A stretch of DNA of 64,000 nt, taken from Desertivirga arenae (GTDB taxonomy: Bacteria > Bacteroidota > Bacteroidia > Sphingobacteriales > Sphingobacteriaceae). The notes below the pieces were generated by a model. The model saw nothing but the letters and a program-made list of their open reading frames with translations. It made no database searches and was not told the origin of the DNA. Positions 16,915-26,534 of this stretch are shown here, in pieces. The position numbers and the translations under genes were made by a program. Numbering within the stretch: position 1 is the first letter of the stretch; the number at the start of each line of letters is the position of its first letter. Location: the NCBI RefSeq assembly GCF_017355785.1, contig NZ_JAFEWE010000002.1:422618-486617 (forward strand), given 5' to 3'.

Positions 16915-19704
16915 ATGAATTTAAGATCAATATTAAGCCTGCTTGTTATAGCAGCTGCTGGCAGTACAACATTTGCACAAAGCATACCCGCTGATCCTTC
17001 CATTAAGAAGGGTCGTTTACCGAACGGGTTCAGCTATTATATACAAAAGAACAAGTTTCCTGAAAAGAGCGTCCAGCTGCAATTGGTGAACGATGTGGGT
17101 TCTATCCTTGAGGAAGAGAACCAGAGAGGTATTGCCCATTTTATGGAGCATATGAACTTTAACGGTACTACTCATTTCCCTGGCAACAGCATGGTTACCC
17201 AGTTGCAAAAATCGGGCGTAAGGTTCGGTGCCGATCTTAACGCTCATACGAGCTTCGATGAAACGGTTTACGAACTTCCATTGCCCTTAAAGGATCCTGC
17301 TATGCTAATGAAAGGCATGCGGATCATGCGCGACTGGGCGAATGAAGCGTCCTTTGATGCTAAAGAGGTTGAGCAGGAGAAAGGTGTAGTACTGGAAGAG
17401 AAAAGATTGAAAATGGGCGTGCAGGAGCGGATGAGCAATCAATACCTGCCCATGCTGTTTAACCAGTCGCTCTACGCTGAAAGGCTCCCGATTGGGACGG
17501 AGAAGGTGATATCGGGATTAACACCGGCGCAATTAAAACGCTTCCACTCGGATTGGTACCGCCCTGACTTGCAGGCCCTGATCGTGGTGGGTGATATTGA
17601 AGTTGCGCAGGTTGAGAAAATGATAAAATCTCTTTTTTCAGACCTTCCCAAACCAGGTATGCCTAAAAACAGGACTAGATACAACATTGCTTTAACTGGC
17701 CGGAACCAGTATATGAAGGTAACCGATGTGGAAAAGGCAGGTGCGGAGATCCAGGTGATGATCAAGCATCCGGGACGCAAAGTGGTTACCCAGGAGGATT
17801 ACCTGGCTCATTTGAAACTTCAACTATTTAACGAAATGCTTTCTACCAGGATAAAGGAAAGCAGGTACCAACATCCGAATGCGGCATACAATACCTTTAG
17901 CGCTTCTGTTGAACCCTTCCTTGCCGGATTGGATATGTTTTCGTTTACAGTTTCTGCTCATGAATCTAAACTCGATCAGGCTTTTAAGGAAAGCTGGCTG
18001 ATCGTAGAGCAGGTTAAACGTTTTGGATTTTCGCAAGGCGAACTTGACCGGGCGAGAACGCAGTTTTTACGTAGTATGGAAAGTGCTGTTAAAGATCAGG
18101 AACACCGCAGCGCTTCAGGTCTGGTTCAGGCTTGTAAAGATAACTTCCTTCATCAGGAGGCTATACCAAGTCTGGAATGGGAATATCAGTTTGTGAAACA
18201 GGCGCTGCCCTCCATCAGCCTGCAGGAATTGAAAGAATTGGGTGCATCCTATATTAAAGATACGAACCGCGACATCCTGGTACTTGGTCCTGCAAAGGCG
18301 GCTGATTTATTACCGGATGAAACTGCAGTGGTAGCAGGTATAACTTCCTTATCTACCCAGCCTTTATCGCCTCCATCTGAAAATACGGTTACGGCAAGCC
18401 TTATTTCTGACTTGCCTGTTGCCGGTAAAGTGAAGCAACGGGAAGAAGTTAAGCAATTAGGCTTGACGAAGCTGACTTTGAGCAACGGGATTAAGGTGCT
18501 GTTAAAACCTACTAATTTTCAAAATGACGAGGTCGGCTTTTACGCCTTTGCACCGGGTGGAATCTCTGCGTTTAAGGATGAAGAACTTCTTCATGCCAAT
18601 TTCGCTCGTTCTGTTGGAGGCATGGGACTTGCGGGCTTCTCTCCTATTGACCTCTCAAGAATATTGAATGGAAAAATAGTTAATGCATCACCATTTATTG
18701 GAGAAAGATCTCATGGTATCCAGGGGATGGCCGCTCCCTCAGATTTGGTTACTGCACTGCAACTGGTTTATCTACAATTTACCCAGCCAAGGCCCGATAG
18801 CGCTCAGTTTACTTCTATGATAAGGAAAACTAAGGAGGCTTTATCGGCAAGAGCGCTAAGTCCGGAAAACGTATTTGCAGACACCATGGCTTTTGTGCTG
18901 AACAACTATAGTGCGCGGGTATTGCCTCCGCGGCCGGAAGAGCTGGACAGGGTAAAAATCGAACAGGTGATGGGCGATTATAAGGCGCTTTATGCTGATG
19001 CTTCTGCCTTCACTTTTGTTTTTGTTGGGAACTTCAACACTGAGGCCATTATTCCACTGCTTGAACAATACCTTGGTTCGCTGCCTGCTTTGGCCAGTAG
19101 TAGAAAAGCGTTGGATCACAACACCAGAACTCCTGAAGGTGCTATCACTAAAAAAGTATTGAAGGGAACAGAGAATAAGGCTAGCGTACGATTGGTGCTA
19201 AGTGGGGATATGGTAGTAAATGCGGAGAACCGCCTGGCGCTGGAGGCTTTGCAGGAAGTGGTACAGTTGAGACTGTTGGAGGAGCTGAGGGAAAAGGAAA
19301 GTGAAGTGTATAATCCATCTGTCAGGACTACCTATTCTAAACTTCCTACGGGCAGATTCGGTATGATGATCACTTTTGGCTGTAGTCCCGCGAATGCCGA
19401 TCATCTTATTGAAATTGTTCAGAAAGAGCTTAAGAAGTTGACGTTGGAAGGTCCTAAAGCCGAAGATGTAGAGAAGTTCAAGGCTTCTTACCGGAAAAGC
19501 TCTGAGCTTGCTTTAAAGAACAATGGTTTTTGGCTAAGCTATCTTTCCCGCCAGAGCGAGAACCAAGAGAACCTGCTGGATGTTACCGAATCTGAGCGAC
19601 TTTTAAATGAGCTATCTCTTGTTCAGTTAAGAGCAGCTGCGAAAACGTACCTTGATAACGGGAATTTTATCCGTTTTATATTATTGCCCGAGAAGGGAGT
19701 TTAA
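16915..19704 (+). CDS. M16-family (pitrilysin/insulinase-like) zinc peptidase
   Basis: Secreted or periplasmic metallopeptidase of 929 aa, signal peptide ending TTFAQ. The inverted zinc motif HFMEH is at residues 75-79, with the third metal ligand expected in EQEKGVVLEEKRL about 75 residues later. A second M16 domain (KLTLSNGIKVLLKPTNFQNDEVGF onward) lacks HxxEH, as is usual for the inactive half that closes the chamber. Last gene of the sigma/FecR/SusCD/TlpA locus; a strong terminator follows. Such enzymes degrade short unfolded peptides, so the locus may import and trim peptides, but the substrate is inferred only from context. Confidence 0.92.
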   Translation: MNLRSILSLLVIAAAGSTTFAQSIPADPSIKKGRLPNGFSYYIQKNKFPEKSVQLQLVNDVGSILEEENQRGIAHFMEHMNFNGTTHFPGNSMVTQLQKSGVRFGADLNAHTSFDETVYELPLPLKDPAMLMKGMRIMRDWANEASFDAKEVEQEKGVVLEEKRLKMGVQERMSNQYLPMLFNQSLYAERLPIGTEKVISGLTPAQLKRFHSDWYRPDLQALIVVGDIEVAQVEKMIKSLFSDLPKPGMPKNRTRYNIALTGRNQYMKVTDVEKAGAEIQVMIKHPGRKVVTQEDYLAHLKLQLFNEMLSTRIKESRYQHPNAAYNTFSASVEPFLAGLDMFSFTVSAHESKLDQAFKESWLIVEQVKRFGFSQGELDRARTQFLRSMESAVKDQEHRSASGLVQACKDNFLHQEAIPSLEWEYQFVKQALPSISLQELKELGASYIKDTNRDILVLGPAKAADLLPDETAVVAGITSLSTQPLSPPSENTVTASLISDLPVAGKVKQREEVKQLGLTKLTLSNGIKVLLKPTNFQNDEVGFYAFAPGGISAFKDEELLHANFARSVGGMGLAGFSPIDLSRILNGKIVNASPFIGERSHGIQGMAAPSDLVTALQLVYLQFTQPRPDSAQFTSMIRKTKEALSARALSPENVFADTMAFVLNNYSARVLPPRPEELDRVKIEQVMGDYKALYADASAFTFVFVGNFNTEAIIPLLEQYLGSLPALASSRKALDHNTRTPEGAITKKVLKGTENKASVRLVLSGDMVVNAENRLALEALQEVVQLRLLEELREKESEVYNPSVRTTYSKLPTGRFGMMITFGCSPANADHLIEIVQKELKKLTLEGPKAEDVEKFKASYRKSSELALKNNGFWLSYLSRQSENQENLLDVTESERLLNELSLVQLRAAAKTYLDNGNFIRFILLPEKGV

Positions 19705-19728
19705 GCTTGTACGAACCTTTGAAGGAAT

Positions 19729-19760
19729 GACCTTTGCTTAAAAAGCAAGGGTCTTTTTTT
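19729..19760 (+). terminator. Rho-independent terminator after the M16 peptidase gene
   Basis: An 11-bp stem, GACCTTTGCTT / AAGCAAGGGTC (one G-U), with an AAA-type loop and seven T directly after. It closes the seven-gene locus that starts with the sigma factor. Confidence 0.85.
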
Positions 19761-19798
19761 GTTGTAGGAATACCTCGGCCTGGAAGACCAGGGAGGAA

Positions 19799-20767
19799 TT
19801 ATCGTTTAGGCTCGTACTCAAAGGGCAGCAAATCTCCTATCCGTTGATTTGACATTGCTCCGGCCCAGCTTACACTAGTATTGAAGAATCCGTTTTGACC
19901 AATTAAGGCCTCATGCTTGTCGACTGTTAACTGTGAGGAAGCCGCGCGATTGTTTTTATAAACCACTTTCAGTTTTTGCCCGGCCAGGATATACTTATGC
20001 TGATCAATCTTAGTTAGTATGGTATCTGCAGATATATCTTCGTATTTGTTTCGATAGATCGTATAACCAGCTTTCTCCAGGTCTTTGTCCCATAGTGCTC
20101 TGATGAATTGCATACGCGAGCCCTCATAAGCCTCTAGCCTATTCCGCCGGATCTTTCTTTTATTTCCTGAGGTATTATCATCTTTAAATATATAATTACC
20201 TACATATACTGTCCGTTCCCGTGAATGCAAAAAAGTATCCAGAAAATACTGAATGGTATAACCGAGTTTCTGATTCCTGATTATTAGTGCGGTGTTACAT
20301 GAGGCACTGAGTGTTCGCGCTTTTTTATCATACCTGAAATCAATGTCGTCAGCATTAATGATCGCGCAGCTCTGGGCATAAATAGAAGAGCCAATGAATT
20401 CACGAAGGAAGATCTTCATTTTTTGCTCGCGCGACATGCCATCATAGCCTATAGAGACCTCCTTCAGTTCTATTTGCTTAGGCTTAAGGTAGATCTTTAA
20501 TCGCTGTGAAGGACTGTACTCATTGATGGTGACGGAGTAATACCCTAGATAGCTAATTATTAATGGAATTGGATCTCGTTTTACTTCGAGCGCAAATTGT
20601 CCCTGGGCGTTGGTTATAGTACCACTGGTAGAACCTCCAAAGTAAACACTTGCCCCAACCAACACACTATCTGTCCCCTCCCGGTAGACTGTACCGGTTA
20701 GCATCTGAGCAAATGATGAAAGTGGTAGCAGGTAAACTAAAAGGATCTTCCAGGTCTTGTTGGGCAT
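19799..20767 (-). CDS. Exported protein with carboxypeptidase-like regulatory (beta-sandwich) domain
   Basis: Protein of 322 aa with a signal peptide ending LSSFAQ. The first domain (LTGTVYREGTDSVLVGASVYFGG...GTITNAQGQFALEV...IISYLGY) is a CarboxypepD_reg-like beta-sandwich as found at the N-terminus of TonB receptors, but no plug or barrel follows. The remaining ~220 residues are basic and are not recognised; they include FIGSSIYAQSCAI and repeated Tyr/Lys stretches. Similar two-part proteins are common in Sphingobacteriaceae with unknown role. It converges on the M16 locus and is divergent from the receptor gene at 21021. Confidence 0.7.
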   Translation of the reverse strand: MPNKTWKILLVYLLPLSSFAQMLTGTVYREGTDSVLVGASVYFGGSTSGTITNAQGQFALEVKRDPIPLIISYLGYYSVTINEYSPSQRLKIYLKPKQIELKEVSIGYDGMSREQKMKIFLREFIGSSIYAQSCAIINADDIDFRYDKKARTLSASCNTALIIRNQKLGYTIQYFLDTFLHSRERTVYVGNYIFKDDNTSGNKRKIRRNRLEAYEGSRMQFIRALWDKDLEKAGYTIYRNKYEDISADTILTKIDQHKYILAGQKLKVVYKNNRAASSQLTVDKHEALIGQNGFFNTSVSWAGAMSNQRIGDLLPFEYEPKR

Positions 20768-21020
20768 AGGATATCAATTGGCATCATGTGCTTGGTTCTT
20801 CAAATAGGTATTATAACAGCACTAATATAAGTGTAAGAAGGCAAAATGCATTTGGTAGATCGAAGATTGTGAAAGAACTTGTAGGTAACACTTTTAGTAT
20901 CCAATTATGAGATTAATGTTCAATTCTTATATTTGGATATCAATAGGCGTCAAACTGACACGTCTTGGATAGCCAATAAGAATCTAACCAGTAAAACCAT
21001 CTTTTATTACTCAACTGAAC

Positions 21021-23429
21021 ATGTTGATATACCAAGTAACACCTAAGCTTATCTCCACTCTACTCCTTTTAACGGTGCTTCAGTTTCCGAAATCTCTTAG
21101 TGCACAAATTGGAACGGGAACCCATGACTTGAAGGGTAAAATTATTGACTCGTTAACCACTGAAAACTTGCCCTTCGCTACTGTTGACTTGAAAGAATCA
21201 ACCGGTAAGCTTTTAAAGAACACGCCCGTAAAACCGGACGGAAGTTTTTATATCGGGAGCCTGGCCAATGGAAGATACCAGCTCAGGATCAGCTATATGG
21301 GCTTGCTGGGCAAAACGATTAATCTCGACCTGAATTCACAGTCGCCGGCAGTACTTGACTTGGGCAATATTGGCCTAAGTAGAAGTTCTAAAGATTTGAA
21401 GGAGGTAGTTGTTGCTGCAAAGAAAAACATTGTTACCGCTGATATGGATAAGATCATTTATAACGTTCAAAACGATCCGGAAAGCAAGGGGCAAAACCTT
21501 TTGGACATTGTACCTAATATTCCTCTGCTTTCATTGGATGCCGATGATAATGTTCAACTGAAGGGAAATACAAATTTTAAAGTTCTGATCAACGGAAAAC
21601 CATCAGGACTGACCGCTAGAAGTCCTAAAGATGCCTTACGAAGTATTCAAGCCTCTAATGTGCAGAAGGTCGAAGTGATCACTACTCCCTCTGCTAAATA
21701 CGATAGTGAAGGTGTCGGTGGTATTATTAATATCATTACCAAAAAAGCTATCGAAGGTATTAATGGACTTGTGGGCTTATTCTATAATAATTTGGCAGCT
21801 GATGGAGCCTGGGTGAACCTTGGCATTAAAAAGAGTAAGTTCGGTATGTTCAGTTATGCTGACCACTACCTGGCTAGTTTTCCGGCGTTAAGTTTCAAAA
21901 ACAGCAAAACGAGTAATTTCCCTCAGGCTTTTGTGCAGGAACATCAAGGTGAGCGATCTGCAAAAAAAGGCGATGTTTTCTTATTCGGCACCGAGTTCAG
22001 CTATGAACTGGATTCCCTTAACCTGTTTACGGGATCCATTGGGTATAATCCTGAAGACTATCATCAAAGCAGCGTTCAAGACTTTAGGATCCTTGATGAT
22101 TCAGGTTTGGAACAATCCAGTTATCGCTTAAACAGTAGCGCGAACAGTGGCTATAAAGGCTTTGACTGGGGACTTAATTATCAGCTGGGTTTTAAAAGCA
22201 ATAAAGACAGACTGCTGACGGCATCCTATAAATACGTTAAAATAATCACGGATGAAATTAATGACAACCGGTTTACAGGCTTAACTAAAACTGGTATCTA
22301 TCAGCAAAATGAAGCGGGTTCTGCGGAACAAACATTTCAGCTTGATTATGTACATCCTTTAAAATTGGTGAACGTTGAAGCTGGTTTGAAACATATTTCG
22401 AGAGACAATTTTAGTCTGACCGATAACAAAGGTGATATTGATAATAACGATTTTGAGTACTTACAGAATGTGATGAGTTTTTACAACTCCTATCAGGTTA
22501 AATGGAATAATTGGGGTTTCAAAGCTGGTGCGAGATTGGAAAGGACAACTATAAAGGCTAATTTTGCCGCAGCATCTGACTTTAAAACTGATTATACCAA
22601 TTTGATCCCTTCGTTGTCGGTTCAACGAAAGTTTGGCAACAGGAGCGTGACTTTAGGCTATACGCAACGTATTGAGCGACCTGGGATTGGACAATTAAAC
22701 CCTTTTTTAAACAAAAACAATCCATTGCATTTCAGCTATGGCAATCCTTATTTAAAACCAGCACTGATGCATAGCTTCGAGCTGGGTTTTAACCGGGGCA
22801 GCCTAACTACAGGTGTTAGTTATCAGTTTGCAAATAACACTATTCAAAATGTTGTATCAGTAAGGGCTGATTCAATCAGCATATCGAATTATGAGAATAT
22901 TGGCAAGTACAAGGTTATGGGGTTTAATGTTAACTATAAACAGTCCCTTGCTAAAAACCTGAGTTTAAGCATCAATAGCCAGATTCAACACATAGGTTTT
23001 GAAAGCCTTACGAATAGTGAGCGGTTTAAACATCAGGGGATCCAATCTTTTTTAGGAACAAACTTCTCTTACAAGTTTGAGAAAGACTGGCGTGCATCAA
23101 TTACCCTTAATGCTGCAAGCCCCTTTGTAAAGGCTCAAGGTGAAGCAAGCGGATATTTTTCTAATTCTTTAAAGATTAATAAAGACCTTTTCGACAAGAA
23201 ACTAAACCTTACATTCAATCTAAAAAATCCATTCCTGGAGTACCGCCGGGTAACCAATAGTGTGAGTACAACTAACTTTGTACAGTTGGATCAAAATTTT
23301 AAATACTCCAGGGGCTTGCTACTTGTAATGATCTATAACTTCGGCCAAATGAAGGACAAAGTAAAGAAGAACAAGCGGGAGGTAGTAAACGACGATGTGA
23401 AAAAGGAAAAGGCTGCTGAGACTAATTAG
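21021..23429 (+). CDS. Outer-membrane beta-barrel receptor of the TonB-dependent type (OMP_b-brl_3-like)
   Basis: Protein of 802 aa, signal peptide ending SLSAQ. A CarboxypepD_reg domain (LKGKIIDSLTTENLPFATVDL...IGSLANGRYQLRISYMG) is followed by a plug-like region (NLLDIVPNIPLLSLDADDNVQLKG...VLINGKPSG...VEVITTPSAKYDSEGVGGIINIITKK) and a barrel of alternating aromatic strands ending in MIYNFGQ. The tail after the barrel is very basic and charged (KDKVKKNKREVVNDDVKKEK). No SusD partner follows, so it belongs to the receptor family without a lid lipoprotein. Substrate unknown. Confidence 0.82.
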   Translation: MLIYQVTPKLISTLLLLTVLQFPKSLSAQIGTGTHDLKGKIIDSLTTENLPFATVDLKESTGKLLKNTPVKPDGSFYIGSLANGRYQLRISYMGLLGKTINLDLNSQSPAVLDLGNIGLSRSSKDLKEVVVAAKKNIVTADMDKIIYNVQNDPESKGQNLLDIVPNIPLLSLDADDNVQLKGNTNFKVLINGKPSGLTARSPKDALRSIQASNVQKVEVITTPSAKYDSEGVGGIINIITKKAIEGINGLVGLFYNNLAADGAWVNLGIKKSKFGMFSYADHYLASFPALSFKNSKTSNFPQAFVQEHQGERSAKKGDVFLFGTEFSYELDSLNLFTGSIGYNPEDYHQSSVQDFRILDDSGLEQSSYRLNSSANSGYKGFDWGLNYQLGFKSNKDRLLTASYKYVKIITDEINDNRFTGLTKTGIYQQNEAGSAEQTFQLDYVHPLKLVNVEAGLKHISRDNFSLTDNKGDIDNNDFEYLQNVMSFYNSYQVKWNNWGFKAGARLERTTIKANFAAASDFKTDYTNLIPSLSVQRKFGNRSVTLGYTQRIERPGIGQLNPFLNKNNPLHFSYGNPYLKPALMHSFELGFNRGSLTTGVSYQFANNTIQNVVSVRADSISISNYENIGKYKVMGFNVNYKQSLAKNLSLSINSQIQHIGFESLTNSERFKHQGIQSFLGTNFSYKFEKDWRASITLNAASPFVKAQGEASGYFSNSLKINKDLFDKKLNLTFNLKNPFLEYRRVTNSVSTTNFVQLDQNFKYSRGLLLVMIYNFGQMKDKVKKNKREVVNDDVKKEKAAETN

Positions 23430-23649
23430 GAGGGTCTGAAAGAAATGGTTATCACTAGTTAATTCCTGATCGCCTTCTAACTTCATTGAAAACAAAGGGG
23501 ATTAAGTAAATCTCTGATGAGGATATGGTTAGAGGTTGGAAGGAGAAGCTTCGGCAACTAAAAAAGTTTACGATTGAAATAATCTTAAGGAAAAGTATTA
23601 CAAGGATTATATAGTTTCTTAAATTAGCTGCTTAACCGTTCCTTTAACA

Positions 23650-24228
23650 ATGACGCCTATCCGAACAATACTACCGCTCTACTGCTTTTTAGCTTCAATT
23701 CTTATTTCTTGTAAAAAAACTTCTATAGAAGCTATTGATAAAAATATGTTGTTGTGGGATAAGTTTGCGGGTGACTACCGGGTAGAATCTATTTATTCGG
23801 ACGGGAACGTTGATATTGATATGGATGGCGTTGAGAATACCGATATGTTTAGGGAGTCTTTGGATTTCAAGAATAGCCAACTTTGGATTCATATCAGTAA
23901 TGAACGCTTTCTATTTGAACAGATGTGGCCGGAGCAATATCCAAGTATTTACGAGGGAAAGATTTTACACGTGAATTTTGTAACCCAGGGAGACCTGCGG
24001 AGTTTTGAGTTTCTGGATAATAATACCAAAATAGTGCTTACTGATACTACAACGAAGGTCCTGAATGGAGTTATAAAGAAAGCTCCGCCTACCTCTATAA
24101 GAGTTATATCAGAGGGAAAGATTGAAGTTAAAAATACCAAGACGCTTTATACAAGTAAGGGTTTGAAAGAAATTAACTTCACTTCGGTCTACTCTCCTAC
24201 GGGTTATAATAAAGGGATTTTCAGGTAA
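23650..24228 (+). CDS. Hypothetical lipoprotein
   Basis: Protein of 192 aa with a lipoprotein signal (ASILISCKK). The mature part starts with KFAGDYRVESIYSDGNVDIDMDG and is mostly beta-strand-like, resembling calycin or lipocalin-like small lipoproteins of Bacteroidota, but I do not recognise the family. It stands alone, 220 nt after the receptor gene. The Asp-rich DIDMDGVEN stretch could bind a cation, which is only a guess. Confidence 0.6.
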   Translation: MTPIRTILPLYCFLASILISCKKTSIEAIDKNMLLWDKFAGDYRVESIYSDGNVDIDMDGVENTDMFRESLDFKNSQLWIHISNERFLFEQMWPEQYPSIYEGKILHVNFVTQGDLRSFEFLDNNTKIVLTDTTTKVLNGVIKKAPPTSIRVISEGKIEVKNTKTLYTSKGLKEINFTSVYSPTGYNKGIFR

Positions 24229-24254
24229 CTGATCGGGAGGCACCAGGGAGGAAA

Positions 24255-24377
24255 GGTCGAAGCGGGACGCTTCAACCAGTAGTCGGGGGGGTTGGGGAAG
24301 GTCGAAGCGGGAGGTCGAAGCGAGACGCTTCAACCAGGCACCAGGGAAAGAAGGTCGGAGCGAGACGCTCCGACCAG
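24255..24377. repeat. Cluster of three palindromic 25-bp repeat units
   Basis: Three units of 25 bp (24255-24279, 24313-24337, 24353-24377) of the form GGTCgAAGCG-N3-CGCTTcaACCAG; the third is a perfect 10-bp inverted repeat, GGTCGGAGCG / CGCTCCGACC. A half unit lies at 24300-24310. Units are separated by related spacers containing CACCAGGGA. Similar to REP-type intergenic palindromes; the changes in unit 3 are compensated on both arms (A to G with T to C), which suggests the hairpin matters. Confidence 0.75.
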
Positions 24378-24402
24378 TAGAAGTTCTAAGAGAGAGAGGC
24401 GG

Positions 24403-24870
24403 TTACCCTTTTACGGATATAAAGGTTTCGACTTCGGCCTGGTCTCCGTGATTGTATTTTTCGCCGTGAATAGTAAAATCCGCCTTATAGGCTCTTATTT
24501 TATTTAGCTCTGTGTTTTCCCAGATCTCGTACCAGGTTTTGCCAATGGCTTCGGGCATCTTTCCTTTTGAAGTAAACTGTTGGTAGTCGGCGGTTTCGAT
24601 TGTTATTCCTACAAAGCCTTCAGGGATATTATCTAAGGTATTTACTGCTGAACCTACAATGGTGGTGTAGGGTGCAGTAAAGTCGGATTCGTAATCGGTA
24701 TAAACCGCATATATATCCTCGTTTACTTTATTCGGTATCTGCTTTTGGATCTCCTCGCCCCAGAATTTACCCCATAATGCTTCGATGTCTATGGCCGACT
24801 GCCCGTTCTGGTTAGTAGTTCTGGTTGAAATTCCAATCACATGGAATCTTTGAATCGTTTGATTGCTCAT
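24403..24870 (-). CDS. GyrI-like / AraC effector-binding domain protein
   Basis: Stand-alone small-molecule-binding domain of 155 aa. The pattern is that of the AraC_E_bind/GyrI-like fold: an N-terminal strand (RFHVIGISTRTTN), a helix (IDIEALWGKFW), YAVYTDYESDF, an alternating strand region ending in IPEGFVGITIETADYQQFTSKGKMPEAIGKTWYEIWE, and a closing strand RAYKADFTIHG. There is no DNA-binding domain, as is usual for the free form in Bacteroidota. Ligand and partner are unknown. Confidence 0.82.
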   Translation of the reverse strand: MSNQTIQRFHVIGISTRTTNQNGQSAIDIEALWGKFWGEEIQKQIPNKVNEDIYAVYTDYESDFTAPYTTIVGSAVNTLDNIPEGFVGITIETADYQQFTSKGKMPEAIGKTWYEIWENTELNKIRAYKADFTIHGEKYNHGDQAEVETFISVKG

Positions 24871-25037
24871 TGTTTTTAGATGCTTTTGTTTGTTTTTGGT
24901 CTTGCGTTGATGTGAATTCCATCATTACAGGGGGTAAACCTACAAAGCATCTGTGACAACCCTATGTCAGGAGCCGCCAGAGATTATTTTGGCAGGTGGG
25001 GTTGGAAGCCCAAGAGCCTGGCCGAAGGGCATGACTA

Positions 25038-25772
25038 CTAGAGCTTCGGCACCACTAAAGACTGGATGGAACAAGGCGAGAAGTATTTCTTACCTGTTTC
25101 TGGATCTTGTGTTCCGTTAGAGACTATCCCTACTACTAAGCCTTGCTCGTCGAGTAAGGGAGCCCCGCTTAGTCCGCCGAATTGCTCTGGAACTATGACT
25201 TCTTTCAGCAGGATCCGGTTTCCTATCGTTTTATAATACTCAAATTCGTATACGCGTTGTGCTCCGCCTTCCATTTTGCGGGTCCATCCTACCACATAAA
25301 GCTTTTCGTTCGGAATGAGGGCCGTGGTGCGGATGGTTAAAGGCTTAATTGTTGTCGTATTATTTTTGATAGTGAATAACAGCCAGTCGTTGTCGTAGGT
25401 CGACTTGTCTTCCAGTTTCTCCGATTTGCTTTCATTCAGCAATTTTCCTAGCTGAACAGTCTGGTTCGGATTATCCAGCGGGAACAGGGACCATTGCTTT
25501 ACGAAGCCATCAAAAGAACGCACCTTTATTCCATCCGGCTTTATGATCTTCATGAGGTGTTTGGCGGTAACTGCAAAGGTGTCCTGACCTTGCTTCAAGA
25601 GAAATGCGCAGGCGAACTTGGCCTGGTCAAATTCTTTTTGCTCGAACACTATACGGTTAAGCAGGGTAATCTTCGGGAAGCTTTTTGCGGAGGTTTTCTC
25701 CTGGCCCGAACAGGAGGTAATTGTAAAAGGCAATAGGATTGCTAACAGAGCGAGGTTGAAACGGGATCTCAA
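25038..25772 (-). CDS. Trypsin-like serine peptidase lipoprotein
   Basis: Protein of 244 aa with a lipoprotein signal (FTITSCSGQ). The chymotrypsin-fold triad can be placed: His72 in FAVTAKH, Asp129 in YDNDWLLF, and Ser202 in GGLSGAPLLDEQG, followed by VVGIVSNG. No PDZ domain is present, so it is not DegP-like. It is an exported peptidase or an inactive relative; all three catalytic residues appear present. Single gene, target unknown. Confidence 0.8.
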   Translation of the reverse strand: MRSRFNLALLAILLPFTITSCSGQEKTSAKSFPKITLLNRIVFEQKEFDQAKFACAFLLKQGQDTFAVTAKHLMKIIKPDGIKVRSFDGFVKQWSLFPLDNPNQTVQLGKLLNESKSEKLEDKSTYDNDWLLFTIKNNTTTIKPLTIRTTALIPNEKLYVVGWTRKMEGGAQRVYEFEYYKTIGNRILLKEVIVPEQFGGLSGAPLLDEQGLVVGIVSNGTQDPETGKKYFSPCSIQSLVVPKL

Positions 25773-25876
25773 TATTGGTTATCTGTTAAAAGTATAAAAA
25801 TCCTGGAGAAGGGCAAAATGAGCTAATGAGCGATATATCACTATTGAGTCATCAAAGGAAAGTATTTCATCTTTTA

Positions 25877-25907
25877 TTTTGGCAACCAATTAATTAGTCT
25901 ACCTTTA
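25877..25907 (+). promoter_or_regulatory. Probable promoter of the cold-shock gene
   Basis: TTTTGG and TACCTTTA are separated by about 17-19 nt, close to the Bacteroidota consensus TTTG-N19-TAnnTTTG, and lie about 20 nt before the cold-shock start codon. Confidence 0.5.
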
Positions 25908-25925
25908 TCGCATAATAATAATAAA

Positions 25926-26117
25926 ATGCAAAAAGGAACAGTAAAATTTTTCAATGAAACTAAAGGTTTCGGATTTATTACACCAGCTAATGGTGGCAGC
26001 GAAATCTTCGTTCATTCATCTGGTCTTGTTGACAACATTCGTGAAAACGATAACGTTCAATACGAGGTAGAGCAAGGTCGTAAAGGCCCTAACGCGGTAA
26101 ATGTAACAGTACTTTAA
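25926..26117 (+). CDS. Cold-shock domain protein (CspA family)
   Basis: Single cold-shock domain, 63 aa, the standard family size. The RNA-binding motifs RNP1 (KGFGFI) and RNP2 (EIFVHSS) are both seen. It binds single-stranded nucleic acid and acts as an RNA chaperone. Monocistronic: its own promoter lies just upstream and a strong terminator about 20 nt after the stop codon. Confidence 0.95.
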   Translation: MQKGTVKFFNETKGFGFITPANGGSEIFVHSSGLVDNIRENDNVQYEVEQGRKGPNAVNVTVL

Positions 26118-26137
26118 AAATACTATATCTTAATCGT

Positions 26138-26173
26138 GAAGCGTTCTCTTTAATTAGAGGACGCTTTTTTTTT
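26138..26173 (+). terminator. Terminator of the cold-shock gene
   Basis: An 11-bp stem AAGCGTTCTCT / AGAGGACGCTT (one G-U) with loop TTAATT runs into a tract of about ten T. Confidence 0.88.
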
Positions 26174-26534
26174 GGCCTTATCCCCGTCCTTTCTCCCTGA
26201 TGGATGCCTTACTCTTCTGCCTTTGACGAGCCGGTGTAACTGGGTGGGGCGGAGCATTATGGGGAACTACTATGCCAACCTGGGCAAATTCTGCTACTTT
26301 TAATTTTTTTTTAATTTTTTTCCTCTGCCTAAATCCTTACTTTAGCTCATCAACATTTGCTTCTACCACGGGCTATGAAAAATATCGGAAAAAACCAGAC
26401 CGGTCATATTTCAGTAAAGGTTGTATTAATGAGACACAGGGTGTTATGAAAAATATTCTACTCTGCTGGCTTGAACTATGTTCTTTTTTTACCATGAACT
26501 AAGTTTAACAATACCTTGAAAAACATCTATATCT
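26174..26534. other. Intergenic stretch with no convincing gene
   Basis: A 361-nt gap between the cold-shock terminator and the acyltransferase. It contains A/T-rich tracts near 26300-26320 and a short open frame of 76 codons with no recognisable features. I see no RNA gene or clear promoter here. Confidence 0.5.

Noticed and set aside
26272-26502. Open frame of 76 codons before the acyltransferase
   Set aside because: Composition is unlike a protein from this genome, no start signals or known motifs, and it spans A/T-rich intergenic DNA.
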